This document shows positions 10,697-23,163 of a DNA stretch of 64,000 bases, piece by piece (position 1 is the first letter of the stretch; each line of letters opens with the position of its first letter). Source of the stretch: Zygnema cylindricum. Its lineage: Eukaryota > Streptophyta > Zygnematophyceae > Zygnematales > Zygnemataceae. The stretch spans positions 89,581 to 153,580 of the forward strand of contig JBBHKE010003436.1 in NCBI GenBank assembly GCA_037447655.1. The letters are read 5' to 3'. The notes beneath the pieces were generated by a model. It made no database searches and was not told where the DNA came from. It saw only the letters and a program-made list of their open reading frames with translations. Made by a program: the position numbers and the translations under genes.

Positions 10697-13600
10697 CTGA
10701 ATTTTGTAACAAATTTCGAATACTAATAGATTCTCATGTTTGTGCAGGCGGATCTTTTCCTTAGTTTCAGCAGGCTGCTTTGCTAATGAGGGGTCTTCCT
10801 AATACTATGAGAGCAGCGTCTGATAGGCTGAAACAAAAAGATAAAGCTAGCTGGACACTACAGTTAGCTATTAATTTGACATTGGAAGAGGAGGCAGATT
10901 CTAAAATTCTTAATGATGAAAAATAAGTAGAGGCATTTAACACATAATTTGACAAAAAAAGTCATTTTAATCAGCAAAGAAATCAGTTTAATCAAAATCA
11001 GAATCAGTTTAGACAGTTTAATCAAAGAGGAAATAGACACTCTTTCAATGCTTGTTTTTATTGTAATGAAAAAGGTCATGGATACAAATTTTGTCATAGG
11101 CTTAAAAAGGCTAATAAAACAGGTCTATATAGGCCTGGTTGGCAAAAGAGCTAGTTTCATCACGGCTTTACGGGATCGTCACAACCGGGAAATGTCCTAT
11201 TCTCGGCGTCTTCATCTCATCATGACGAGTCTCTCTCACTCTCTAACGAGGAGGATGATGATCTATTTGCAATGGCGGTAGCGATGGAGGGCGTTAAAGA
11301 CAATGGATGGATAATGGACACGGAAGCATCGACCCATATGTGCTGGAACAAGGAAGTTTTCAAAAATCTGAAATCAACACCAGAGAAAAATATATACTAT
11401 GCATGTGGAATGAGTAAGCAAATGCGGGCTATAGGTGATGTCTCCTTGCTAGTTGATGTAGAGGGCAAGGCTGTTGGGAGAACTCTTCATAATGTTCTCT
11501 ATTTCCCAGATTTTAAGAAAAATTTGTTCTCAATTTCTTTGGTAGAAAGTAAAGGGTTTGAGGTCAATCTGAAACACGGCAGGCAAGTTGTTAGCAAAAA
11601 TGGGAAAATTGCAGTTATGGGAACTAGAGATGCCAGCAAAATGTATCCAATGGATATGCCCGATAATAAAGAAAATGTTGTTTTGTATTCTTATGCATTA
11701 TCCTCGGATGAGCTGTGGCATAAAAGGTTAGGCCAAGTGAATTATGATAGCATGAAAAAGATGGTCAATGCTAGTAAAATAGAAGGTGTCACTGAGTCAA
11801 ACCAGTCACCTAAAATGATGTGATGGATGTGCATTAGGAAAAATACACAGATTACCGTTTCCTCAAGAGTCTGAACATAGGTCTACTAAACTTTTGCAAC
11901 TCATTCATTCTGATGTTTTCGGTCCTGCAAAGGTACCATCTGCCGTGGGGATGAAATATATGGTTACGTTTACAGATGATTTTTCGAGGTTTACTAAGGT
12001 CTACTTCATGAAAGAAAAGAGTGAAGTCTTCACTCAATTTCAACACTACAAAGCGTGGGTGGAGAAACTACACGGTCTGCCAATTTTGGAGATTAAATCG
12101 GACAATGGCGGGGAATATACGTCAAGAGAGTTTAAAAACTTCTTACTCAAGGAAGGTTTAAGTCATAAATTGACTGTCCCATACTCTCCGAAACAGAATG
12201 GGGTCTCAGAAAGACTAAATAGAACTATCACAGAAAGCTTTAGGTCCATGCTTGCGGATAAGGACGTCGATCCGAAATTTTGGGCTGAAGCATTAAATTG
12301 TACAGTTTATATCAAAAATAGGATAAGATCAAGATCGGTAGACACCACTCTTTATGAGATCTAGACGGGTAGAAATCCGGATGTTAGTCACTTCAAAGTC
12401 TTTCGAAGTAAATGCTTTATTTTGGATACGTCTAATGATAGATGGAAAAAAGAATCTAAAGGATTGCCGGGCATTTTGTTAGGATATGATGATCACTCTA
12501 AAGGTTATAGAGTGTTTGTTTTTGAGAGACAGAAAATCATTGTAGCAAAGAATATCGTTGTGAAAGATGAACTAGACTCGATAGACTTGTTTAAAATGAC
12601 AGAGCAGCAGAAGCAGCAAAAAGAACAAGAATATATCATTTTAGATAGCATCCATAATATTATCCCACAGATGCAAAATTCACCAGTGGTACTACCGGAG
12701 TCGGAACATAATTGGGTTCCACAACAAGTTCGTTTCAAAGCGCAACAACAGCACTCAGTGCCTACGGATTGCAACCAGCGCAAGAAGCGCAACGCACGGG
12801 ATCCGACAATTTCAGCCTCAGAATTTCCGAGGGGAAGAAGATCCAGTAGCCGCCTGCAAGCAAGTTCTCACTTTGCCTACTCAGCAGCCTCAGGGGAGCC
12901 TCTAACCATCCGGGAAGCCTTCTCATCACCGGAGCGAAATCACGGGGTCGAGGCGGCAAACGATGAAATGAAGTCGATCATGGAGGCTCAGACATGGGAG
13001 CTTGTGGACCTTCCTCCGGATCGAAAAGCGATCGGCGGCAAATGGGTATTCAAGGTGAAGTTAAATTTAGATAATACCATTGAACGATACAAGGCTAGAC
13101 TTGTGGCAAAGGGTTATAATCAAAAGGAAGGAATTGACTTTGAAGAAACCTTTTCTCCTGTTTTAAGGTTTCGAACAGTTACGATTTTGCTATCTCTAGC
13201 TGCTATAGAAGATATGGGAATACATCAGATGGATGTAAAGACGGCCTTTTTGCATGGAGAACTAGAGGAGACCATTAACATGCAGCACCCTAAAATGTAT
13301 GCAGAACCAAGAAAAGAGCACTTAGTATGTAAACTGCTAAAATCATTGTACGGCCTAAAACAAGCCCCGAGGCAATGGAATCTAAAACTTGATGAATTCT
13401 TGGTCTAGGCTTTAAAAAAAAAAGCTCTGATCACTCTGTCTATGTATTACAGAGTGAGGATGGAATATTATATATAGCCGTATACGTAGATGATCTTCTA
13501 TTAGTTAGCAAATCAATGGCTGAAATTAACAAAATTAAAATTGCTTTGAAATCACGGTTCGAGATGAAAGACCTCAGTGAGGCAAAATATATTTTGGGTA

Positions 13601-14468
13601 TTCAGGTAAAGAGGGACAAGAAAAACAGATTAACAAAATTGACTCAAAAAGAGGCTTATGGAAACATGTTAGATGAATATGGAATGCGGGGGGCAAAAGG
13701 ATGTGTAACACCAATGGAGTTTGGGCATAGGTTAGAGGGGGAAGAAACAGAACCGGGTGTTATTCTCAGTGAAATTTTTGAGTCAGGGGAAGATGATCCT
13801 ATGACACTGATACCTTACAGACAGATAGTGGGAAGTTTAATTTATTTCATGAACTGTACCCGTCCGGATATTGTTGCAGCAGTTGGGGTACTGAGCAGAA
13901 GTCTGGAGAATGCGAGGAAATCTGACCGTGATGCAGCAAGAAGAGTTTTAAGATACTTAGCACGAAAAAAAGACCTCAAACTCACACTCGGTGGAGGAGA
14001 AGTGAAGCTGCAAACATAGAGTGATGCAAGCTATGGCGATATGCCAAGTCGAAAATCCACTACGGGATTCATTCTGCAAATTGGGAACGGGAATTGCTGT
14101 TGGAGCAGCAAACTTCAAAAGGTCACGGCACAATCGACGATGGAGTCATAATATATGGCAGCAAGCTCGACCCTCAAAAAACTCCTATGGGTGAAATCCA
14201 TGTTACAAGAATTGAATACATACAGGTTGGTCCACAGGTGATCTGGTGTGATAACCAGGCTGCCATTGCCATTGCTTCTAACCCAAGTCACCATTTCAAA
14301 AGCAAGCACATGGATGTAAGATTACACTTTGTAAGAGAAAAAGTGTTCTCTAGAGTGATTAAATTATGCTATTTGCCAGATGCAAAAATGGTTGCTGATA
14401 TGCTCACTAAAGCTCTTCTGGCTCCTAAGTTGAAGTATTGTAGAGACGTAGTGGGAATAAGTGAATAG
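10697..14468 (+). pseudogene. E3: decayed copia Gag-Pol, 5' truncated
   Basis: Starts within Gag at the motif corresponding to MAEYSNKFRI. The zinc knuckle CX2CX4HX4C is at 11053-11094. The protease site reads D-T-E-A-S at 11317-11331: the Gly of DTGAS is Glu, which should abolish activity. Integrase covers about 11894-12400 (HSDVFGPAKV, KSDNGGEYTS) with TAG at 12362 in place of Trp. Reverse transcriptase covers about 12870-13510 with [13 protein letters not shown], a frameshift after LDEFL near 13405, and YVDD (DD 13489-13494). RNase H (13516-14468) has TAG for Trp near 14017 and TAA for Glu near 14149, ending GISE at TAG 14466-14468. It is closest to E1 by shared stop codons. Confidence 0.9.
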
Positions 14469-14630
14469 CTGAGTTGCTGCAGTGCTATACTACTATGTTG
14501 CTCTAGTCCAATAACCGGGATATATTCGGACTACGTGACTTGCTAAAATTGCTACGTTGCTATGCTGCGATGCTGCGCTAGTTCGACATCGCAGCTGCTT
14601 CCACATACTGAGTCTAAAGCTTTAGGGGAG
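14469..14630 (+). other. E3 3' untranslated region and polypurine tract
   Basis: Contains the GC-rich motif TTGCTATGCTGCGATGCTGC (14558 region) with CATCGCAGCTGC, also seen in E2 and, inverted, in the 42871 element. The polypurine tract TTTAGGGGAG is at 14621-14630. Confidence 0.7.
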
Positions 14631-15469
14631 TATTGTTTTTGGAAAGCTTTAAGTCTCAGCAAATTTATAGGACGGCGGAAAAATAGATCTATATGAACAC
14701 GCGTCGTCACTTGAATCACAGTGCAGGTTTTTGAATGGTTCCAACAACGCAGGTGCGACACAAATGGAACAAGCGCAACTGCGGATATTTTGGTACATGA
14801 CAACGCAGTTGCTACGCAACAAGACAAACGCAGCTGCGGCTAACTTTTGTATATGATAACGCAGCTGTTATGAACTTGCGGATATTTGAATATAATCAAG
14901 AATTGGACTGCGCTACTGCGGTTGATCTGAATCAAGTTAACAGATGAGATTCACTTAGCCAGGCGACAAGTATTTGATCAAATCACCTGTATAGGATTCT
15001 CATTCATATTGAGTGTACAGTGATAGATTAGTTCTTAGAGTAAGTAGGAGCACTTAGACCTTAGTGGCAGTTTAGTTCTTTTGGATGTATCGTTTTGGAA
15101 CACTTGTATCGGCGGTACAACACTATGTAGTAGGACAACTGAGTGAAGAGTATAAGACTTAGAATGTAGAACATGTTATGTATCCAGACTTCCATACTGT
15201 GTAATATGCAGTTTGTTTTTGGGAAACTTCTGAGTTGCATATCTTGGTGTATGTTGGATCAATTGAGCTGAAACTTTGGGAGTTGCCAGTCTTTGAGATA
15301 TTCTATACTGTGTTATCGTTTGAAGCAGTTTTGTTCATTATATCAGATTTGGTGAGCTGTAGAAAACAGCTGTTTTATAGGATTCTTAATAAGCTTCTGT
15401 GAGTAAGATTATGTCTACTTCCACTACTACTGCTGATGCTCCACGTGCTCCAGTGGTTGTAGAACAACA
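14631..15469 (+). repeat. E3 3' LTR (839 bp)
   Basis: Begins TATTGTTTTTGGAAAGC (TG changed to TA) and ends GTAGAACAACA. It carries the LTR-encoded Gag leader start (ATG at about 15410, MSTSTTTADAP). It is the complete counterpart of the interrupted and truncated E1 LTR. Confidence 0.85.
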
Positions 15470-15470
15470 C

Positions 15471-15511
15471 TTCCGAATGTAGTCCATGGTTAAAATAGGC
15501 TATGGACAACA
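15471..15511 (+). repeat. LTR tail of the TR-GAG-like family at the edge of satellite array A
   Basis: TTCCGAATGTAGTCCATGG then AATAGGCTATGGACAACA matches the last ~40 bp of the LTRs ending at 43853 and 47411. The satellite starts directly after CAACA. This is a truncated LTR 3' end, apparently cut on its left by the E1/E3 LTR element. Confidence 0.75.
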
Positions 15512-18500
15512 GTTAGCGCAAAGAGTTTTTGTATTTTAGGTAACAATTCCTGTAAGCGCTAACAGTTTTTGTAATTTAAGAAACAATTCTTGTTAGCGCT
15601 AATAGTTTGTGTAAATTAGATAAAAATTATTGTTAGCGCTAACAAGTTGTGTAGTTTAGATAACAATTATTGTTAGCACTAACAGTTTGTGTAAGTTAGG
15701 TTACAATTCTTGTTAGCGCTAACAGTTTGCTTATTTTAGATAACAATTCTTGTTAACGCTAACAGTTTGTGTAGTTTAGATAATAATTTTTGTTTGCGCT
15801 AACACTTTGTGTAAGTTAGGTTACAATTCTTGTTGGCGCTTACAGTTTGTGTAATACAGGTAACAAATCCTTTAAGCGCTAACTGTTTGTGTAGTTTAGA
15901 TAACAATTCATATTAGCGCTAAAAGTTTGTGTAGTTTAGATAAAAATTCATGTTAGTGTTAACAGTTTGTGTATTTTAGATAACAATTCCTATTAGCGCT
16001 TACAGTTTGTGTAGTTTTGTTAAAAATTCCTTTTAGCGCTAACAAATTGTGTAGTTTAGAAAACAATTCTTGTTAGCATGAACAATTTGTGTAAGTTAGG
16101 TTTCTATTTTTTTTAGCGCTTAAAGTTTGTGTAAGTTAGGTAACAATTCTTTTTAGCGCTTATAGTTTGTGTAGTTTAGATAACAATTCTAGTTAGCGCT
16201 AACAGTTTGTGTAGTTTAGATAACAATTCTTGTTAGGGCTAACAGTTTGTGTAAGTTAGGTTACAATTCTTGTTAGAGCTAAACGTTTGTGTAATTTAGG
16301 TAACAATCCCAGTTAGCGCTAACAGGTCATGTAGTTTAGATAACAATTACTGTTAGCGGTGACAGTTTGTGTAGTTTAGATAACATATCTAGTTAGCGCT
16401 AACAAGTTGTGTAGTTTAGATAACAATTCTTGTTAGGGCTAACAGTTTGTGTAAGTTATGTAAAATTATTGTTAGCGCTAACAGTTTGTGTAATTATGGT
16501 TACAATTCTTGATAGCGCTAATAGTTTTTGTAATTTAGGTAACAATTCTTGTTAGCGCTAACAGATTGTGTAGTTTCAAAAAACAATTCTCTTAGCGCTA
16601 ACAGTTGTGCAAGTTAGGTTACAATTCTTGTTAGCCCTAACAGTTTGTATAATTTAGGTAACAATTCCTCTAAGCACTAACAGTTTATGTAATTTAGGTA
16701 ACAATCCATGTTAGAGCTTACATTTTGTGGAAGTTAGGTTACAATTCTTGTTAGCGCTAAAAGTTTGTGTAAGTTAGGTTACAATTCTTTTTAGCGCTAA
16801 ACATTTGTGTAATTTAGGTAACAATCCCTGTTAGCGCTAACAGGTCGTGTAGATTTGATAACAATTCCTGTTAGCGCTAACATTTTGTGTAGTTTAGATA
16901 ACAATTTTTGTTAGCGCTAATAGTTTGTGTAGTTTAGATAACAATTCTAGTTAGCGCTAACAGTTTGTGTAGTTTAGATAACAATTCCTGTTAGCGCGAA
17001 CATTTTGTGTAGTTTAGATAACAATATTTGTTAGCGCTAACAGTTTGTATAGTTTAGATAACAATTACTGTTAGCGCTAACAGTTTGTGTAGTTAACATT
17101 ACAATTTTTGTTAGCGTTAAAAAGTTGTGTAGTTTAGATAACAATTCTTGTTAGGGCTAACAGTTTGTGTAAGTTAGGTAACAATTCTTGTTAGCGCTAA
17201 CAGTTTGTGTAATATAGGTAACAATTCCTAACTATTTGTGTAGTATAGATAACAATTTTTTTTAGCGCTATCTGTTATTTTTAGTTTAGATAACAATTCC
17301 TATTAGCGCTAACAATTTGTGTAGGTTAGATAACAATTCCTTTTAGCGCTAACAGTTTGTGTAGTTTAGATAACAATTCTTGTTAGCACTAACAGTTTGT
17401 GCAAGTTAGGTTACAATTCTTGTTAGCGCTAACAGATTGTGTAGTTTAGAAAACAATTCTCTTAGCGCTAATAGTTGTGCAAGTTAGGTTACAATTTTTG
17501 TTAGCGCAAACAGTTTGTGTAATTTAGGTAACAATTCCTCTAAGCACTAACAGTTTATGTAAGTTAGGTAAAAACTCCCGTAAGCGGTAACAGTTGTGTA
17601 AGTTAGGTTACAATTCTTGTTAGCGCTAAAAGTTTGTGTAAGTTAGGTTACAATTCTTGTTAGCGCTAAACATTTGTGTTATTTAGGTAACAATCCCTGT
17701 TAGCGCTAACAGGTCGTGTAGATTAGATAACAATTACTGTTAGCGCTAACATTTTTTGTAGTTTAGATAACAAAACTTGTTAGCGCTAACAGTTTGTGTA
17801 AGTTAGGTTACAATTTTTGTTAGCGCTAACAATTTGTGTAGTTTATATAACAATTCCTCGTACGGCTAACAGTTTGTGTAGTTTAGATAACAATTCTTGT
17901 TAGCGCTAACAGTTTGTGCAAGTTAGGTTACAATTCTTGTTAGCGCTAACAGTTTGTGTAGTTAGGTAACAATTCTTGTTAGTGCTCACATTTTGTGTAA
18001 GTTAGGTTACAATTCTTGTTAGCGCTAAAAGTTTGTGTAAGTTAGGTTACAATTTTTGTTAGCGCTAAACGTTTGTTTAATTTAGTTAACAATCCATGTT
18101 AGCGCTAACAGTTTATGTAGATAAGATAACAAATTTCGTTAGCGCTAACAAGTTGTATAGTTTAGATAACAATTCTTGTTAGCGCTAATTGATTTTTTAA
18201 GTTAGGTTACAAGTCTTGTTAGCACTAATTGTTTGTGTAGTTTAGATAATAATTCCTGTTAGCGTTATCAGTTTGTGTAAGTTAGGTAACAATTTTTGTT
18301 AGCGCTAACTATTTGTGTAGTTTAGATAACAATTCTTGTTAGCGTTAACAGTTTGTGTAAGTAAGGTTACAATTCTTGATAGCGCTAATAGTTTTTGTAA
18401 TTTAGGTAACAATTCTTGTTAGCGCTAACAGATTGTGTAGTTTAGAAAACAATTCTCTTAGCGCTAACAGTTGTGCAAGTTAGGTTACAATTCTTGTTAG

Positions 18501-20947
18501 CACTAACAGTTTGTGTAATTTAGGTAACAATTCCTCTAAGCAGTAACGGTTTATGTAAGTTAGGTAAAAACTCCCGTAAGCGGTAACAGTTGTGTAAGTT
18601 AGGTTACAATTCTTGTTAACGCTAAAAGTTTGTGTAAGTTAGGTTACAATTTTTGTTAGCGCTAAACGTTTGTTTAATTTAGGTAACAATCCCTGTTAGC
18701 GCTAATAGTTTGTGTAGATTAGATAACAATTCATGTTAGCGCTAACGAGTTGTTTAGTTTAGATAACAATTCTTCCTAGCGCTAATTGTTTTTTTAAGTT
18801 AGGTTACAAGTCTTGGTAGCACTAACAGTTTGTGCAATTTAGATAATAATTCCTATTAGCGCTAACAGTTTGTGATGTTGAGATAACAATTTTTGTTAAC
18901 GCTAACAGTTTGTATAGTTTAGATAACAATTTTTGTTAGCGTTAAAAGTTTGTGTAAGTTATGTAACAATTTTTGTTAGCGCTAACTATTTGTGTAGTTT
19001 AGATAAGAATTCTTGTTAACGCTAACAGTTTGTGTAGTTTTGATAACAATTCTTGTTAGCAATAACAGTTTGTGTAAGTTAGGTTACTATTCTTGTTAGC
19101 ACTAAGAGTTTGTGTAAGTTAGGTTACAATTCATGTTAGCGCTAACAGTTTGTGTAGTTTAAATAACAGTTCATGTTAGCGCTAACAGTTTTTGTAATTT
19201 AGTTAACAATTCCTGTTAGCAATAACAATTGCTCTAGTTTAGATAACAATTCCTGTTAGCGCTAACAACTGTGTAAGTTAGGTAACAATTCTTGTTAGCG
19301 CTAACAGTTTTTGTAATTTAGGTAACATTTCCGATTAGCACTAACAGTTTTTGTAGTTTAGATAACAATTCCTCTTAGGGCTAATAGTTGTGTAAGTTAG
19401 GTTAAAATATTTGTTAGCGCTAAGAGTTTGTGTAATTTAGGTTACAATTCCTGTTAGCGTTAACGTTTTGTGTAGTTTAGATAACATTTTATGTTACCGC
19501 TAACAGATTGTGTAGTTTAGATAACAATTCCTGTTAGGGATAACAGTTTGTGTAGTTTAGATAACAATTCTTGTTAGCGCTAAGAAGTTGTGTAGTTTAG
19601 ATAACAATTATTGTTAGGGCTAACTGTTTTTGTAAGTTAGGTAACATTTCTTGTTAGCGCTAACAATTTTTGTAATATAGGTAACAATTCCTGTTAACGT
19701 TAACGTTATGTGTAGTTTAGATAACATTTTTTGTTAGCGCAAACAGATTGTGTAGTTTAGATAACAATTTCTGTTAGCACTAACAGTGTGTGTTATATAG
19801 GTAACAATTCCTGTTAGCGCCAACTGTTTGTGTAGTTTAGATAAAAATTCATATTAGCGCTAACAGTTTGTGTAGTTTAGATAACAGTTCATGTTAGCGC
19901 TAACAATTTTGGTAGTTTAGATAACAATTCTTGTTAGGGTTAACAGTTTGCGTAAGTTGGGTTACTAATCTTATTACCGCTAACAGTTTGTGTAATATAG
20001 GTAAAACATTTTGTTAGCGCTAACTATTTGTGTAGTTAAGATAACAAATTTTGTTAGTGTTAACAGTTGTGTCAGTTAGGTTACTATTCCTGTTAGTGTT
20101 ATCAGTTTGTGTAGTTTAGATAACAATTTTTGTTAGCGCTAACAGTTGTGTAAGTTAGGTTACAATTCTTCTTAGCGCTAACAATTTTTGTAATTTAGGT
20201 AAGAACTCATGTAAGCCCTAACAGTTTGTGTAGTTTAGATAACAATTCCTGTTACCGCTAACAATTTTTGTAGTTTATATAACAATTCTTGTTAGCGCTA
20301 ATTGTTTTTGTAAGTTAGGTTACAAGTCTTGTTAGCACTCACAGTTTGTGTAAGTTAGGTTACAATTTTTATTAGCGCTAATAGTTTGTGTAGTTTATAT
20401 AACAATTCCTTGTCCCGCTAACAGTTTGTGTAGTTTAGATAACAATTATTGTTAGCGCTAACAGTTTGTGTAAGTTAGGTTACAATTCTTGTTAGCGCTA
20501 ACAGTTTGTGTATGTTAGGTAGCCATTTCTTGTTAGTGCTAACGGTTTGTGTAAGTTAGGTTACAATTCTTGTTAAAGGTAACAGTTTGTGTAAGTTAGG
20601 TTACAATTCTTATTAGCGGTAACAGTTTGTGTAAGTTAGGTTACAATTTTGTTAGCGCTAACAGTTTGTGTAGATTAGATAACAATTCCTGTTAGCGCTA
20701 ACAATTTGTGTAGTTTTGATAACAATTCTTGTTAGCTATAACAGTTTGTGTAAGTTAGGTTACAATTCTTGTTAGCGCTAACAATTTTTGTAATTGAAGT
20801 TACAATTATTGTAAGTGCTAACATTTTCTGTAGTTTAGATAACAATTTCTGCTAGCGCTAACAGTTTGTGTAGATTAGATAACAATTCCTGATAGCGTTA
20901 ACAGTTTGTGTAAGTTAGGTTACAAATTTTGTTAGCGCTAACAGTTT
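15512..20947 (+). repeat. Satellite array A (40-bp monomer, about 136 copies)
   Basis: Continuous 40-bp tandem repeat; a clean monomer is 16951-16990. Each unit has the 14-bp palindrome TGTTAGCGCTAACA, then GTTTGTGTA, and one of two middle variants (GTTTAGATAACAATT or AAGTTAGGTTACAATT). Variants of 38-39 bp occur. A block of about 300 bp with characteristic short monomers (CTCTTAGCGC, CAGTTGTGCAAG) recurs at about 16561, 17432 and 18428, evidence of higher-order duplication. No open frame or gene is seen. Confidence 0.97.
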
Positions 20948-21282
20948 AATTCACAATGAATTCCCAAGCAAACCAGACCCACAATAGGTCTGCAAATTTG
21001 CCACAATATTGCCAATACAATGAGGAAGACACATGCAAAGTTTCAGATAATTCTGCCTATATAACTGAGAGCAATTCTCAGATGAAATTCCCAAAAGGAG
21101 TAGCAACTGTTTGTGTCCAGAAGTTCCTAAGTCTAAAAATGACTAAGTCCAACAAATATACACTACAGCTTACTACTAACTGTACGGAGGCATACCAGCC
21201 GTACGTAATCAATCAACTACCACTATTAATGTGAGTGTACCTGAGATCTACACTAATAATTAATATACAGGACAAAACATTG
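20948..21282. other. Non-satellite segment, probably reverse-strand LTR debris
   Basis: Array A stops at 20947. A 24-bp stretch near 21184-21207 (GTACGGAGGCATACCAGCCG...) is the reverse complement of a piece of the LTRs at 42871 and 46410. The 92-codon + frame at 20956-21234 shows no recognisable domain and overlaps this LTR match, so it is not called as a gene. Confidence 0.45.
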
Positions 21283-21603
21283 TTAAATATTTACATCAGA
21301 TTGCGGAAATCTGACAACATCTTCCTTTCCTTCCGATCCTTCATCTTGTGACGTCTCATCAAATGCAAGGAACGCCGCATTTTTAATTGGCAGTTTTGAT
21401 GTCGGAAATTTTGGTGATGAATCCTCTGATCGCACCCTCCGTCCCGCACAATAAATTCCTGTTGGACACGCTTTTATAAATGCCGAACACAAGTGGAAAA
21501 CATGACCTTGACTAAAGCAATAGACACACCTATCATATTGCCTATAATTCGGATTAGGTGTAAAGTTATTATTCCATGAAAATCTAGTCGGCTTATTGTT
21601 CAA
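21283..21603 (-). pseudogene. Copia Gag zinc-knuckle fragment
   Basis: Reverse-strand frame of 106 codons containing CVYCFSQGHVFHLC (CX2CX4HX4C), a basic linker, and an acidic tail with AAFLAFDETSQDEG, as in the Gag region just before the protease of copia elements. It resembles the knuckle of the 42871 element (CFYCNDLGHTFKVC). No protease follows. It is an isolated Gag scrap in a retroelement mosaic. Confidence 0.7.
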
Positions 21604-22329
21604 TTTTGAAATCTTTATTTCAGTAGATAGGGCTATGAGAAGAGATTAAAGACTTAGAATATTTTCTAAAGTCGTTTGCTGTAACACTTACCTGTATTAG
21701 TGTTATAGTAACAAAAGTACAATAGAGTGTATTGTACTTTTACACGTACACGTTTTGGCAAGAGAATTTAATGTAGGTATTCCAAAATGTCGCCGACATC
21801 CACATACGCGTGTCAAAAATCATACAGACGCGATTAAAACAGGGACCACAATGACTGAGTGTCTCGTACGCACTCTAAACGATCATACCATCGAATCAAC
21901 ATTCATTTGGACTTTTGCAGCTGATGTTGACTAAGCATCGGCAACATTAATTGTTTTACGAAGTGGTGCCGACAATCGGATTACACGCGTCATAAATTGA
22001 ACGAGTGGATTCACCAATCAAACAAACGAAATCTTGACCAAATATTTCGGAGATGTATGGTACTAACCATTATTACGATCGAATCGTGTCGTCGCACGCG
22101 ATTCACGTGGGACCACAAGTGACGAAGCAAACCGTACACACTCAGGTGGTTCGTACGACACAACAATAGTCCGTTAGACTTTAGCGACTACCGCTGACTA
22201 AGCACCTAAAACATCTATTCTATAGTACACTATCTACAAATATTTGTATAACATTGTTTTGTAGTTTAGTGTAATAAAAAATTGTGTTTCATTAATTAGG
22301 TTTATTGAAAATCATAATTAGGTTTTTGG
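21594..22329 (+). repeat. LTR-like fragment related to the E5 LTR
   Basis: From TATTGTTCAATTTTGAAATC it follows the E5 LTR (60249 onward): GATAGGGCTATGAG, GACTTAGAATATTTT, GTAACACTTACCTGTAT. It also has two copies of a GGGACCACAA-TGAC motif (about 21842 and 22110) matching GTGGACCACGGGTGACGAAG in E5. The 3' end is not recognisable, and it abuts a reverse-strand pol fragment. Confidence 0.6.
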
Positions 22330-23163
22330 AGGTACTTATGGTACAGTAAAGTACACGCTAGATACTTTGTCGTAAGTCAAGATAGTTTTAAAACTTAATC
22401 TTATGTCCATATGTTTAGCCTTAAAATGATGCTTTGGATTGGCTGCAATTGCTATGGCCGCTTGATTATCACAAAACACTTCATGCACTCCCTCCTTCAT
22501 ATACCTTAGTTTTTGTAGCAAGGACTTGACCCACATCAACTCTTTCACAGCAGAACAAGAGGCCATGTACTCAACCTCTATAGTGGACTGAGCAAACACC
22601 TTTTGTTGCTTACTGCTCAAATAGCAAGCACCTTTTCCAACATACAACAAATACCTAGAAGTGCATCATCTCATAGGTGCGTCCCCATTATTGGCGTCAC
22701 TCCAAGTAGTGATGTCAGTGTGCTCCCCTCCCAAATGCAACCATAACTCTCTAGTTCCCACCAGATATCTCATGACTCTCTTGGCTGCCTCCCAGTCTCT
22801 CTTCCTAAGATCAATAATTCTCCTACTGAGTACTCCAACTGCTGCCGCAATGTGCGGTCTGGTACAGTTCATAAAATAGATTAAACTTCATACGACCTGT
22901 CTATAAGGGATAGACTTCATAAATTCTCTCTCCTCTGCACTCATCTGATCGTCTAAGATCATCACTCCTCCTACACTCCCATTACTTCTTTTTTTCAAGT
23001 CCATGGGAGTGGTACAACTGTTAGCATTTTCCATGTGGAATTTCTCAAGCATATTACCTATTGCTTCTTTCTGAGTAAGTCTGATAATCTTCTTCCCCCT
23101 CTCTCTCTCCATTCGAATCCCCAAAATATATCTTGCTTCCCCTAAATCCTTCATATCCAATCT
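22330..23163 (-). pseudogene. Copia reverse transcriptase end + RNase H fragment (family C)
   Basis: Read from 23163 down to 22336: MKDLGEARYILGI, LTQKEAIGNMLEKF, IPYRQVV, MNCTRPHIAAAVGVLSR, RVMRYLVGT, TTWSDANNGDAPMR, SSKQQKVFAQSTIE, KELMWVKSLLQ, CDNQAAIAIAANPKHHFKAKHMDIR. These are the end of the reverse transcriptase and the RNase H domain. Stops and frame changes interrupt it near 22660 and 22880. It is the same family as the RNase H at 49633-50264. It has lost gag, integrase and the catalytic reverse transcriptase core. Confidence 0.88.

Noticed and set aside
20956-21234. 92-codon frame after array A
   Set aside because: Contains a reverse-complement match to an LTR and has no domain. 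More likely LTR debris.
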